NCBI RefSeq assembly: GCF_027925385.1
Contig: NZ_AP027142.1
Coordinates: 788,001-852,000, forward strand
Length of the DNA: 64,000 nt
Reading direction: 5' to 3'
From: Methylocystis iwaonis
Lineage (GTDB): Bacteria; Pseudomonadota; Alphaproteobacteria; Rhizobiales; Beijerinckiaceae
Shown piece after piece: positions 37,448 through 46,019 of this stretch. The first letter of the stretch is position 1. Each line of letters starts with the position of its first letter. A program made the position numbers and the translations under genes. Below the pieces are notes generated by a model that did no database searches, was not told where the DNA came from, and saw nothing but the letters and a program-made list of their open reading frames with translations.

Positions 37448-39010
37448 TCAGGTTCCCGACGGCGCCGTCCAGGGGTAGGTCCAGGTCTCTGTCAGCGTGC
37501 GCCCATTGGCGCGCAAAAAGAGCCGCAGATCAGCGGTGTCGCCGGGCTTCACCGAGACGTCGAACAGCGCCCGCAGCCCGTCGATATGTTGATTGGCCGT
37601 CACGCTCGCGCGCAGCACACGGCCGGAAGAGGTGGAAGCGATCGCTTCGACCTGCGCCGGATCGGAAACATAGTAGCTGAGGTCGCCGCCGGCAAAATCC
37701 ACGAGGAAGCGGCGCGCGCCGGGATTGTTCGGCTCGGATGAGCCGAGCGCCCGCGCCGGCGCTTCGAACGTATGGACGACGCGTCCGTTCGGCGCGAGCC
37801 GCGGCATGTCGAGCCCGGCGGTGACGCGATAGGCGAAGGAAAAGGCCTTGTCGGGCTCGGGCGGCGTCGCGGGCGCCCAGCTCGCCACGATATTGTCATT
37901 GGTTTCGTCTGGGGTCGGCAGCTCGATGAGCTCGACGCGGCCCTCGCCCCAATCGCCGACGGGCTCGACGAAATAGCTCGGCCGGTTCTGATAAGCGAGG
38001 TCGAGGTCCTGATAGGATTCGAAGGTGCGGTCGCGTTGCAGCAGGCCGAAGCCGCGCGGATTGCGATCGAGAAACGACGACATGCGTTCGCGCGCCGGAT
38101 TGCCGAGCGGGCGCCACAGCCATTCGTCCGAGCCGGTGCGAACCAGCAGGCCGTCGGAATCATGCAGCTCGTCGCGGAAACCGTCGCGCACGCGGCGGTC
38201 GTTTTCGCCCGTGAGATACATCGAGGTGAGCGGCGCGAGGCCGAACTTCACGCCCGAGCGCCGCGGAAACAACGTCGCCTGCACGTCGAGCGTGCTCTCT
38301 TGTCCGACCGTGAGATCGAAACGATAGGCCCCCGTCGCCGCTTCGCCGTCCAGCAAAGCGTAGATCGTGATGTGGTTGTTGCCCGAAACCGGCGTCTCGA
38401 CCCAGAATTCGCGGAAGAAGGGGAAGGTCTCCCGGCTCGTGCCCGCTTCGACGCAGAGCGCGCGGGCCGAGAGGCCATATTGCTGATCGCGGCCCAGAAA
38501 GCGGAAATAGCTCGCGCCCAGAAACGAGATCGCCTCGTCCTGGACATGGGGATCATTGACCGGGAAATGCAGCCGGAAGCCGGCGAAGCCGGTGTTGACG
38601 GCCGGCGCCTTATCGAGCTTCAGCCTGCCATAATCGAACATGGCCGGCGAATAGGGGATCGGCGCGGCGATGCCGTCGCGAATCGTGTTGATCGTGACGG
38701 CGCGGCGGTAGAGGAAGCCCAGGTGAAAAGTGTGGAGCCGGAAGCCGCCGGCGAGATTGGAAAACAGCGCGTGGTCCGGCTTGTAGCGGATGTCGCGCCA
38801 CGTATCGAAGTCGAGCGCATCGAAAGGGTCGGGCAGGCGCGGCGCCGCGTCTTCGAAGGGCGCCCGGGCGAGATCGCGCGCGCGCGCCACGACTTCGTCG
38901 AAGCCGAATTTCGGCGTGAGGCTCTGGCTCAGCCCATTGCCAGGAAAGGCGATCTGCGCCCCTGACGCGGCCAAGGCGCCAATCATCTGGCGCCGGGTGA
39001 TGTCGATCAT
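37448..39010 (-). CDS. opgG: osmoregulated periplasmic glucan biosynthesis protein OpgG/MdoG
   Basis: A 520-residue periplasmic protein. The leader (TRRQMIGALAASGAQIAF) has a twin-arginine motif, as in OpgD. The glucan biosynthesis domain is evident: DIRYKPDHALFSNLAGGFRLHTFHLGFLYRRAV, SYFRFLGRDQQYGLSARALCV, FAPLTSMYLTGENDRR-like GLAPLTSMYLTGENDRRVRDG, and the C-terminal Ig-like part ending in LTETWTYPWTAPSG. It shapes the periplasmic glucan backbone; the synthase OpgH is not in this window. The twin-arginine leader makes OpgD an alternative name. ATG 39010 is the only start that gives a full leader. Confidence 0.9.
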   Translation of the reverse strand: MIDITRRQMIGALAASGAQIAFPGNGLSQSLTPKFGFDEVVARARDLARAPFEDAAPRLPDPFDALDFDTWRDIRYKPDHALFSNLAGGFRLHTFHLGFLYRRAVTINTIRDGIAAPIPYSPAMFDYGRLKLDKAPAVNTGFAGFRLHFPVNDPHVQDEAISFLGASYFRFLGRDQQYGLSARALCVEAGTSRETFPFFREFWVETPVSGNNHITIYALLDGEAATGAYRFDLTVGQESTLDVQATLFPRRSGVKFGLAPLTSMYLTGENDRRVRDGFRDELHDSDGLLVRTGSDEWLWRPLGNPARERMSSFLDRNPRGFGLLQRDRTFESYQDLDLAYQNRPSYFVEPVGDWGEGRVELIELPTPDETNDNIVASWAPATPPEPDKAFSFAYRVTAGLDMPRLAPNGRVVHTFEAPARALGSSEPNNPGARRFLVDFAGGDLSYYVSDPAQVEAIASTSSGRVLRASVTANQHIDGLRALFDVSVKPGDTADLRLFLRANGRTLTETWTYPWTAPSGT

Positions 39011-39189
39011 CTCTCAATTACCGGAGCGGCGCGTGTTTTCTGCTCGTGTCATCGCAGGGCGCGGCTGACGCTGCTGTAGCGACAACGCTCCGGTTACGCA
39101 AGCCGCGGCTGCTTGCGGCGCTCTTGGGGCGCCGCCGCGCCCACGCTGCGCAAGGGCCGAAAAAATTCCCAACAAAGGTCAAAAAAGGC

Positions 39190-39217
39190 TTGTGTCGGAT
39201 CGAAAAGGGCGTATCTA
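39190..39217 (+). promoter_or_regulatory. candidate sigma-70 promoter of the ornithine decarboxylase gene
   Basis: TTGTGT at 39190-39195 and TATCTA at 39212-39217, with 16 bases between, lie in a locally A-rich stretch. If used, the mRNA leader would be about 480 bases long. This is a by-eye match only. Confidence 0.35.
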
Positions 39218-39224
39218 CAGCCTT

Positions 39225-39702
39225 GCCCAAATCGCACGTGCCTGTGGTCGTGTGTCGGTCGGCGGGGATCCGGACAAGAGGCCGGTTAACCACCGTAAAA
39301 AAACCGGCAGCCGGAGGCGAACCGGCGAACTCCGCTCTCAGCGGAGGATCGCGACTTAAAGCAACGACGGACCGGGCTTTTTTGGTCTCTGTCAGCCCTC
39401 CAAAGGCTGGCTTACCGAAGAGGCTTGTCTTTCTTGCCGGGCGTGCGGAAAGGGTTCTTCCCCTTCCAATCGAGGCTGTTCTGATACCGAGCGACATGCG
39501 TCTTCGCATGTTTTTCGTTGTCCGACTGGCCGACGGCGCATCACCGGATTGTTCGCGCGCAAGCGTGGCGATCCTGGATTGCTGGCGCATTCAACCGTCG
39601 TCGCGTCTCCACCACGCGCGCGAGGGAACTGCGTCGTGCATCCGCCGAAGCAAACTGGTTCCTGGCGCGGCTCGACCCGCGCCCTTCGAAGGGGATGCCG
39701 CA
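39225..39702 (+). ncRNA. long structured 5' leader, candidate speF-type regulatory RNA
   Basis: The 692 bases between opgG and the decarboxylase hold no convincing gene. Several hairpins are visible: CTCCGCT-CTC-AGCGGAG (39330-39346), CAGCC/GGCTG (near 39390-39410) and ACATGCG-TCTT-CGCATGT followed by TTTT (39494-39515), the last looking like an intrinsic terminator inside the leader. The alphaproteobacterial 'speF' RNA motif is known from the leader of exactly this gene type. Placement here is inferred from context and structure, not from a covariance search. Confidence 0.5.
39494..39515 (+). terminator. terminator-like hairpin inside the decarboxylase leader
   Basis: A 7-bp perfect stem ACATGCG/CGCATGT with a TCTT loop, followed by four T. 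It lies 188 bases before the start codon, so it may be an attenuator rather than a gene end. Confidence 0.5.
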
Positions 39703-40848
39703 ATGACCGACCGTATCCAAGAATTCCTCGCCGAGCGCCGCCGCGCCGGCCGCGACACGGGTCCCTGCCTCGTCGTCGATCTCGATGTCGTGCGCGAGAA
39801 CTATCTCGGCTTCGCCAAGTCGCTGCCCGACACGCGCGTCTTCTACGCCGTGAAGGCCAATCCGGCGCCGGAAGTGCTCTCGCTGCTCGCGTCGCTGGGC
39901 TCCTGCTTCGACACGGCCTCGCTGGTCGAGATCGAGCAGGCGCTCGCCGCCGGCGCCACGCCCGATCGCATCTCCTTCGGCAACACGATCAAGAAGGAGC
40001 GCGACATTGCGCGCGCCTTCGAGTTCGGCATCCGCCTCTTTGCGGTCGATTGCGTCGACGAAGTCGAGAAGATCGCGCGCGCCGCGCCGGGCTCGAAAGT
40101 GTTCTGCCGCATCCTCTGCGACGGCTCTGGCGCCGAATGGCCGCTGTCGCGCAAATTCGGCTGCGTCCCGGAGATGGCGACGCGCGTGCTGGAGCATGCG
40201 CATCGTCTGGGCCTGCAGGCCTATGGCGTCTCCTTCCATGTCGGCTCGCAGCAGACCGACCCGCGCAAGTGGGACGGCGCGCTGAAGTCGGCCGCCGACA
40301 TCTTCCGCGATCTCGCGGAGCGCGGCATCAATCTCCAGATGGTCAATCTCGGCGGCGGTTTCCCGACGAAATATCTGAAGAACGTGCCGGCGGTGAAGCA
40401 GTATGGCAACGCCATCTTCCGCGCGCTGTCGAAGCATTTCGGCAACCGCATTCCGGAGACGATCATCGAGCCGGGCCGCGGCATGGTGGGCAACGCCGGG
40501 ATCATCGAGGCGGAAGTCGTGCTGATCTCGAAGAAGTCGGAGGCCGAGGGCGAACTGCGCTGGGTCTATCTCGACATTGGCAAGTTCAACGGCTTGGCCG
40601 AGACGATCGACGAGATGATCCGCTATCCGATTCGCACGGAAGCGGACGGCGCGCCGACCGAGCCTTGCGTCATCGCGGGCCCGAGCTGCGATTCGGTGGA
40701 CGTGCTCTACGAGAAGGCGCCCTATGCGCTGCCGATTTCGCTCGAGATCGGCACGAAGGTGCTGATCGAGGGAACGGGAGCCTATACGACCACTTATTCG
40801 GCGGTCGGCTTCAATGGCTTCCCGCCGCTCGAGACCTTCATCATCTGA
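39703..40848 (+). CDS. speF: ornithine/lysine decarboxylase, PLP-dependent fold type III
   Basis: A 381-residue enzyme of the eukaryotic-like ornithine decarboxylase group, making putrescine. VFYAVKANPAPEVLSLLASLGSCFDTAS carries the PLP lysine, SFHVGSQQTDP and VNLGGGFPTKY bind the cofactor phosphate, EPGRGMVGNAG follows, and AGPSCDSVDVLYEK contains the active-site cysteine and aspartate. ATG 39703 is preceded by AAGGGG at a good distance; the open frame upstream is leader sequence. Whether ornithine or lysine is preferred cannot be told by eye. The symbol speF follows alphaproteobacterial usage; odc is another. Confidence 0.92.
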   Translation: MTDRIQEFLAERRRAGRDTGPCLVVDLDVVRENYLGFAKSLPDTRVFYAVKANPAPEVLSLLASLGSCFDTASLVEIEQALAAGATPDRISFGNTIKKERDIARAFEFGIRLFAVDCVDEVEKIARAAPGSKVFCRILCDGSGAEWPLSRKFGCVPEMATRVLEHAHRLGLQAYGVSFHVGSQQTDPRKWDGALKSAADIFRDLAERGINLQMVNLGGGFPTKYLKNVPAVKQYGNAIFRALSKHFGNRIPETIIEPGRGMVGNAGIIEAEVVLISKKSEAEGELRWVYLDIGKFNGLAETIDEMIRYPIRTEADGAPTEPCVIAGPSCDSVDVLYEKAPYALPISLEIGTKVLIEGTGAYTTTYSAVGFNGFPPLETFII

Positions 40849-40870
40849 GCGAATCGTCGCTCGACTAGCA

Positions 40871-40951
40871 ACGTCGTGGCCGGGCGCGTCCCCGGCCATT
40901 CACGCCAGCGCGATCTTGCATCGCGTGGATGGTGCGCGCGCGGGCATGACG
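40871..40951. repeat. family C repeat (copy 4, degenerate)
   Basis: ACGTCGTGGCCGGGCGCGTC at the left and GCGCGCGGGCATGACG at the right are diverged partners of the family C ends, with CATTCACGCC inside. The rest of the 234-base gap to the next gene shows nothing recognised. Confidence 0.6.
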
Positions 40952-41082
40952 CTTGAAAAAACTTGATCCCCCTCCGGCAGGCGCCGGCGGCGTGAGAGCA
41001 AAATCCCAGTAAACCAGTCCCGTCCGGCGGGCGCTTAAACGCGCCAGGCGCGAGGGTCGCTTGTCCTCTGAAGGAGGAACAG

Positions 41083-41676
41083 ATGGCCTTTGAACTTCAC
41101 ACCGACCTTTTCGCGCCCATCGCAGCCCCCGCGGCCCTATCGCGCGCGTCCTTCGCGATTCGCGAAGAGACGGCGGCGGATGTCGGCGCGCGCGAGGCGC
41201 TGCTGGACGCCGCTTTCGGGCCCGCGCGTTTCCTCAAGACTTGCGAGAGGCTGCGCGAGGGCCATGTGCCCGCAGAGGGGCTGGCGCTTGTCGCCAAGGA
41301 CGATGAGGGCGAGCTGCTCGCGACGATTCGCCTGTGGCCGGTCTTCGCCGGCGGGCGCCGCCCGGCGTTGCTGCTCGGCCCGCTGGCGGTCGCCGAGCAC
41401 GCCCGCTCGCTGGGGCTGGGCGCGCAAATGATGCGCGCGTCTCTCGATCGCGCATCGGCGCTCGGCCATGCCGCGGTGCTGCTTGTCGGCGACGAACCCT
41501 ATTATCGCCGCTTCGGCTTCCAGCGCCGCTTCACTGAGGGCCTGTCGCTGCCCGGCCCGGTGGAGCGCGCGCGCTTTCTGGGGCTGGAGCTCGTCGCGGG
41601 CGCGCTTGACGGCGCCAAGGGCCGCGTGAGCGCGGCGCCTGCCGAGGCGTCGCTGGCGTTGCCGCGCGCGGCCTAG
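41083..41676 (+). CDS. GNAT-family N-acetyltransferase
   Basis: A 197-residue protein with the GNAT fold: FAIREETAADVGAREALLDAAFGPARF opens it, ALLLGPLAVAEHARSLGLGAQMMRASLDRA contains the acetyl-CoA loop (pattern R-x-x-G-L-G), and AVLLVGDEPYYRRFGFQR closes it. GDEPYYRRFGF is characteristic of the YhbS-like predicted acetyltransferases. The substrate is unknown. GAAGGAGG stands just upstream of ATG 41083. Its last four bases overlap the end of the convergent PAP2 gene. Confidence 0.88.
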   Translation: MAFELHTDLFAPIAAPAALSRASFAIREETAADVGAREALLDAAFGPARFLKTCERLREGHVPAEGLALVAKDDEGELLATIRLWPVFAGGRRPALLLGPLAVAEHARSLGLGAQMMRASLDRASALGHAAVLLVGDEPYYRRFGFQRRFTEGLSLPGPVERARFLGLELVAGALDGAKGRVSAAPAEASLALPRAA

Positions 41677-42278
41677 AAAAGCGCGAGCGCGTAGGTCGAC
41701 AGCGGGAAGGCGAGGCCGAGGCCGAGCGCTATGCCGGCGATGACGTCGCTTGGATAGTGGTGCGCCGTGGCGATTCGCGACCACGCCATGGAGATCACGA
41801 GGACCACCGCGGAAATGCTCATCGCCGGCCAGGCGAGGACGATCGGCGCCAGCACGCCGGTCAGCGTCATGGCGTGGCCGCTCGGGAAGGAGTGCTCGTC
41901 CAGCGTCTTGAGCAGCGAGGGCAGGCGCTGATCGACATGGAAGGGGCGCTTGCGGCAGAAGCGGCGCTTGATGATCGGATAGAGAATATGCAGCAGCGCC
42001 GCATTGGCGGCGGCGAGCAGCACGACATGCCAGCCCTGCCAGCCGAGGCCAAGGAAGACGATGGTCAGGAGGATCGGATAGATCCAGCCATTGCCGAGCT
42101 TGCTCACGCCGATAGCGAGGAAGCGGATGGCCTTGGGCCGCGCCGAGCGGGAGAAGAGGTGAACGGCGGCTAGATCAGCGTCGAGGAGACGTTGCAGCCA
42201 TTGGCCGGAGAGGCCGGTTTGCGGGAGGGATGACGCGTCGCGCGTCAGCTTCGCCGCCAGGTCCGTCGTAAACGCCAT
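41673..42278 (-). CDS. PAP2-superfamily phosphatase
   Basis: A 201-residue integral membrane protein with the complete acid-phosphatase signature: KRRFCRKRPF (motif 1), DEHSFPSGHAMTLTGV (motif 2, catalytic His) and SRIATAHHYPSDVIAGIALG (motif 3). Five or six helices surround it. Undecaprenyl diphosphate or phosphatidylglycerophosphate are the usual substrates of such proteins. It differs from the PAP2 protein at 21980-22567, which keeps only the PSGH and final motifs clearly. Confidence 0.88.
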   Translation of the reverse strand: MAFTTDLAAKLTRDASSLPQTGLSGQWLQRLLDADLAAVHLFSRSARPKAIRFLAIGVSKLGNGWIYPILLTIVFLGLGWQGWHVVLLAAANAALLHILYPIIKRRFCRKRPFHVDQRLPSLLKTLDEHSFPSGHAMTLTGVLAPIVLAWPAMSISAVVLVISMAWSRIATAHHYPSDVIAGIALGLGLAFPLSTYALALF

Positions 42279-42399
42279 GACGCAAGGCTAGGGAAATTGC
42301 GCTGCGTTTTCGCGACGTTGCGACTGCGTTTGCGTGACGGTTGGATTGAGCTTGCATGACGGTGCTGTGATGGTTCGGTGACAGCGTGGCCGTATCACC

Positions 42400-42483
42400 C
42401 CGTCATTGCGAGGAGCGAAAGCGACGAAGCAATCCAGGGCCGTGATGTGGCTCTGGATTGCTTCGTTCCGCTCGCAATGACGG
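42400..42483. repeat. family B element (copy 3)
   Basis: 84 bp with ends CCGTCATTGCGAG and CTCGCAATGACGG-type GCTCGCAATGACGG, and the internal GAAGCAATCCAGGGC/CTGGATTGCTTCG pair. This copy is free-standing and not nested in family A. Confidence 0.85.
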
Positions 42484-42497
42484 TTTAAGCAGTCCTG

Positions 42498-44312
42498 TCA
42501 GATCGCCTGCGTCGCCTCACGCAGCCACTTCCGCGTCTTCGCGTCGACAAGCGGCGAAAGCGTCTTGCGCACATGAGCGTGATAGGCGTTGAGCCACGCA
42601 ATCTCTTCGGCGTTCATCAACTTCGGTTCGACGCAGTTCAAATCGAAAGGCGCGAGCGTGATGCTCTCGAAGCCATGCATTTCGCGTTCGGCGCCGGCGA
42701 TTTCGCGCTTTTCGACAATGATGAGATTTTCCAGCCTGATTCCATATTCGCCGGCGCGGTAATAGCCGGGCTCGTTCGAGAGAATCATGCCCCGCTGCAA
42801 AGGCGTCGCGCCCATCTTGGAAATGCGCTGCGGCCCCTCGTGCACGGAAAGATAAGAGCCGACGCCATGGCCGACGCCATGATCGAAATCGAGCCCCGCC
42901 TCCCATAAATAACGCCGCGCGAAAGCGTCGAGCTGCGCGCCGGTGACGCCTTTGGGAAACACCGCCCGCGCAATAGCGATATGGCCCTTGAGCACGCGCG
43001 TGAAGTGATCCTTCAATTGTTTGGAGGCGCGGCCGACGACGACCGTGCGCGTCACATCCGTCGTGCCGTCGATATATTGCGCGCCGCTGTCGATGAGATA
43101 GACGCCCTTGCCGATCTTGAGGTTGCTTTTCTCGGTCACGCGATAATGCGGAATCGCCGCATGCTCGCCGAAGGCGGAGATGGTCGGGAAGGAAATGTCG
43201 CGCAGATCGCCGCTCTCGCGGCGGAAGGTCTCCGCGGCTTCGGCCGCCGTGATTTCGGTGAGCGCGCCCTTTGGGGCCGCTTCTGCGAACCAGGCGAGAA
43301 AGCGCGTCAGCGCGGCGCCGTCGCGGATATGCGCTTCGCGCGCGCCGGCAAGCTCGGCCTTGTTCTTGATGGCCTTGGGCAGCGCCGCGGGGTCTTCGGC
43401 CACGCGCGGCTTGCCGCCGGCGGCGCGTAGCGTCTCGACGAGCTTCACGGGCGCAGTGGCGGCGTCGAACATCACCGTCTCGCCGCGCTTGCCGGCCTCG
43501 GTCAGATCGCCAATCAGCTCGGCGGGGGCGCGCAGCGTGAGGAATTTTTCCAATGCGGCGCGCGTCTTTGCGTCGAGCTTGGCGTCGTCGAGATAAAGCG
43601 TCGGCGCGCCTTCCTTGGGCAGAAGCGCAAAGGCGAGAACGATCGGCGTATGCGCCACATCGGCGCCGCGGATGTTGAAGGCCCAGCAGATGGCGTGCGG
43701 GTCGGACATCAACGTCGCGTCGGCGTCTTTCAGTGCCTCGCGCAGCTTCTTGATCTTGGAGGCGGCGGTCTCGCCGGCGTAGCGGGCAGGATGGATGGCG
43801 ACGGGCCCCATGGGTTCGCTCGGGCGATCAGCCCAAAGCGCGTCGATCGGATTGGCGTCTAGCGGAACGAGCGCGATCTTCTTGCCTTCGACCGCCTTGG
43901 CGAAGCGTTCGATCTGGCCGCTCGTATGAACCCAGGGGTCATAGCCGATGCGCGCGCCCTCGCGCGCATGTTCTGCAAGCCACTTAGAGGGCGCGGTTTC
44001 CGAGATGTCGATCGGCGTGAGGATCTTGCCGTCGATCTCCTGGCGCACCTGGATCACATAGCGGCCATCGACGAAGATCGCGGCTTCCTGCGCGAGAACC
44101 ACGGCAAAGCCGGCGGAGCCGGTGAAGCCTGTAAGCCAAGCGAGGCGCTCGGCGCTTTTGGGCACATATTCGTTCTGATGCGCATCTGCGCGGGGAACGA
44201 GAAAGCCGTCGAGGTTCTGGCGCGCGAGTTCCTCGCGCAGCGCGGCGATCCGCGTGGCGCTGTCGTGGGAGGAGGAGGCGTCGGCGAAGGATTGGAATTT
44301 TGCTTCGAACAT
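42498..44312 (-). CDS. pepP: aminopeptidase P family (M24B) metallopeptidase
   Basis: A 604-residue three-domain enzyme. Two creatinase-like N-terminal domains (VPRADAHQNEYVPKSAERLAWLTGFTGSAGFAVV; AHTPIVLAFALLP) precede a pita-bread domain with IDSGAQYIDGTTDVTRTV (two metal Asp), DHGVGHGVGSYLSVHEGP (metal His) and ILSNEPGYYRAGEYGIRLENLIIV (metal Glu residues). It removes N-terminal residues ahead of proline using two metal ions. The length and the C-terminal M24_C region match the long (about 600-residue) Xaa-Pro aminopeptidases of proteobacteria and eukaryotes rather than short E. coli PepP, so the symbol is loose. Confidence 0.88.
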   Translation of the reverse strand: MFEAKFQSFADASSSHDSATRIAALREELARQNLDGFLVPRADAHQNEYVPKSAERLAWLTGFTGSAGFAVVLAQEAAIFVDGRYVIQVRQEIDGKILTPIDISETAPSKWLAEHAREGARIGYDPWVHTSGQIERFAKAVEGKKIALVPLDANPIDALWADRPSEPMGPVAIHPARYAGETAASKIKKLREALKDADATLMSDPHAICWAFNIRGADVAHTPIVLAFALLPKEGAPTLYLDDAKLDAKTRAALEKFLTLRAPAELIGDLTEAGKRGETVMFDAATAPVKLVETLRAAGGKPRVAEDPAALPKAIKNKAELAGAREAHIRDGAALTRFLAWFAEAAPKGALTEITAAEAAETFRRESGDLRDISFPTISAFGEHAAIPHYRVTEKSNLKIGKGVYLIDSGAQYIDGTTDVTRTVVVGRASKQLKDHFTRVLKGHIAIARAVFPKGVTGAQLDAFARRYLWEAGLDFDHGVGHGVGSYLSVHEGPQRISKMGATPLQRGMILSNEPGYYRAGEYGIRLENLIIVEKREIAGAEREMHGFESITLAPFDLNCVEPKLMNAEEIAWLNAYHAHVRKTLSPLVDAKTRKWLREATQAI

Positions 44313-44360
44313 GAAGCAAAGCTAGTTCGAGAAGGGATCATGAGCAATGGTTTGTCGCCG

Positions 44361-44492
44361 CGACAAGCGCCCCCTCCCTGTCCCTCCCCCGCTTCGCGGG
44401 AGAGGGGACGCTCGCGATCAGCGTACTCGATTAAGGCCACAATCTGCTCCCTCTCCCGCGTTAGCGCGCGTTAGCGGGGGAGGGTTGGGGAG
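44361..44492. repeat. low-complexity G/C-rich inverted repeats
   Basis: CCCTCCCCCGCTTCGCGGGAGAGGGGA near the left and CTCCCTCTCCCGCGTTAGCG with GCGGGGGAGGGTTGGGG at the right form several overlapping inverted matches. The pattern resembles the CTCCCC-GCTTCGC-GGGGAG intergenic repeats seen in many Hyphomicrobiales. Confidence 0.5.
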
Positions 44493-44496
44493 GGGG

Positions 44497-44988
44497 CTAT
44501 CGCAGCCGCAGCGCCATCAGCGCTTCGTCGAGATAATCGCCGTCGCCGAGCTTCGCCGCATGGGGCTCCACGCCATAGGTCGTAAAACCCCAGCGTTCGT
44601 AGAAGCGCTTCGCCCGTGCGTTCTCATCGACGACGGTCAGCGTGACGATCTCCGCCCGAAGGCGGGCCTGTTCGAGCAGCGCGTCCATCAGCCGGTCGGC
44701 GGCGCCGGAGCCGCGATGCGCGGCGCGCAGATACATGCCCCAGAGCAGCGCCTTGTGACCCAGTTTCGCGCCCGAGAAAAAGGCGAGCCCGGCGGCGCCC
44801 GCAAGCGCGTCATCGGCAAAATAGCCGGCGACGAAATCCCGCTCCAGCCGCGCGGCCCTCTCCGCGGCGCCGACTCCCGCCTCGTCCTGCGGCGCATAGC
44901 GAAAGCAGCGCGGCTCGAGGCGAAAGGCCTCCAGCCGCAGATGATGGAACGCCTCCGCATCCGCAGCGAGGAGGCGGCGGATCGTCAC
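44497..44988 (-). CDS. GNAT-family N-acetyltransferase
   Basis: A 163-residue GNAT protein: TIRRLLAADAEAFHHLRLEAF begins the fold, LLWGMYLRAAHRGSGAADRLMDALLEQAR holds the acetyl-CoA motif (R-G-S-G), and VTLTVVDENARAKRFYERWGFTTYGVEPHA is the classic GNAT ending. The substrate is unknown. It starts with GTG at 44988, overlapping the stop codon of prmA by four bases (GTGA), so it is translationally coupled to prmA. Confidence 0.88.
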   Translation of the reverse strand: MTIRRLLAADAEAFHHLRLEAFRLEPRCFRYAPQDEAGVGAAERAARLERDFVAGYFADDALAGAAGLAFFSGAKLGHKALLWGMYLRAAHRGSGAADRLMDALLEQARLRAEIVTLTVVDENARAKRFYERWGFTTYGVEPHAAKLGDGDYLDEALMALRLR

Positions 44989-45887
44989 CGCGCGCCGCCG
45001 CGTCTCAATACGAGCGTGGCCCAGCCGTCGATGTCGCCGCGCTCGGCGAGCGAAAAGCCCTGGGCGCGATAGGCGGAGAGCACGCCGGCCACGTCGCGGG
45101 CGAGGAGGCCCGAAAGCACCAGCTCCGCGCCCGGCCCGGCGGCCGCGGCGATGGAGGGCGCGAGCAGCCGCAAGGGTTTGGCCAGGATATTCGCGAGGAT
45201 GAGATCGTATTTGCCGACAATGGCTTCATGGCGCAGCCCCACGGCCACGACCGGCCGCACATAGGCGCCGGCGTCATTGGCCACGGCGTTGGCGCGGGCG
45301 GTTTCGACGGCGACAGGGTCGATGTCGCCGCAGGCCACAGGCTGATGAAGGAGCTTCGCCGCCGCGATCGCCAGCACGCCGGTTCCGGTGCCGACGTCGA
45401 GCACGCGGCGGGGACGGCGGCGTTTCAAGACGCGATCCAGCGCGCGCAGGCAGCCCAGCGTCGTGCCGTGGTGGCCGGTGCCGAAGGCGAGCGCCGCCTC
45501 GATCTCGACGCCGATGTCATTCGCCCGCACCCGGTCGCGATCGTGCGAGCCATGCACCAGCACGCGGCCGGCGCGCACCGGCTCCAGCCCGGCGAGCGAC
45601 TTCTGGACCCAGTCTTCCTTGGCAATCTCCGAAAATTCCGCGCGGGCGGCGGTCTCGGCGTCGGTCACCACCTCGATCAGCCCGCGGATGTCATCTTCGT
45701 CGGGCGCCTCGGCGAAATAGACCTCGACCGTCCAGACCGGGCCGCCGTCGACCTCGAAGGCGCCGGCGGCGGTCTCGGTGGGGTCGAACGTCTCGACGAT
45801 GATGTCCGCGACGGCGCGGGCGCGCCGCTCGTCCGTGGAGAGGCGCAGCACATGGCTGGCGCCATTGGGGGGAAGGCCTTCGAGCAT
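44985..45887 (-). CDS. prmA: ribosomal protein L11 methyltransferase
   Basis: A 300-residue SAM-dependent enzyme that trimethylates ribosomal protein L11. VEIEAALAFGTGHHGTTLGCLRALD is the PrmA signature, followed by the SAM motif RVLDVGTGTGVLAIAAAKL and YDLILANILAKPLRLLAP, which carries the NIL motif near the active site. The length is normal. It is the first gene of a two-gene unit with a GNAT acetyltransferase and is divergent from the P-loop NTPase gene at 46020. Confidence 0.93.
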   Translation of the reverse strand: MLEGLPPNGASHVLRLSTDERRARAVADIIVETFDPTETAAGAFEVDGGPVWTVEVYFAEAPDEDDIRGLIEVVTDAETAARAEFSEIAKEDWVQKSLAGLEPVRAGRVLVHGSHDRDRVRANDIGVEIEAALAFGTGHHGTTLGCLRALDRVLKRRRPRRVLDVGTGTGVLAIAAAKLLHQPVACGDIDPVAVETARANAVANDAGAYVRPVVAVGLRHEAIVGKYDLILANILAKPLRLLAPSIAAAAGPGAELVLSGLLARDVAGVLSAYRAQGFSLAERGDIDGWATLVLRRGGAR

Positions 45888-46019
45888 GAGGCGCGCTTAG
45901 CACGGCGAGCCGGGGCGCGTCACCTTTTGGGGGCGAAATCGTTATGGCCCACCGGTGCCCCCACCCTCCTTTCCCGCATCGCTCCCGCCCTGTATGGTCG
46001 CGCTCGTAAGGGAGCGGAA

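Noticed and set aside
39046..39702. An N-terminal extension of ornithine decarboxylase, open in frame
   Set aside because: The family begins near MTDRIQEFLAERR, ATG 39703 has its own ribosome binding site, and the upstream part has hairpins and non-coding composition.
45228..46019. An upstream extension of the P-loop NTPase frame
   Set aside because: The extra 264 codons are antisense to prmA; ATG 46020 has a good ribosome binding site right at the Walker-motif domain.
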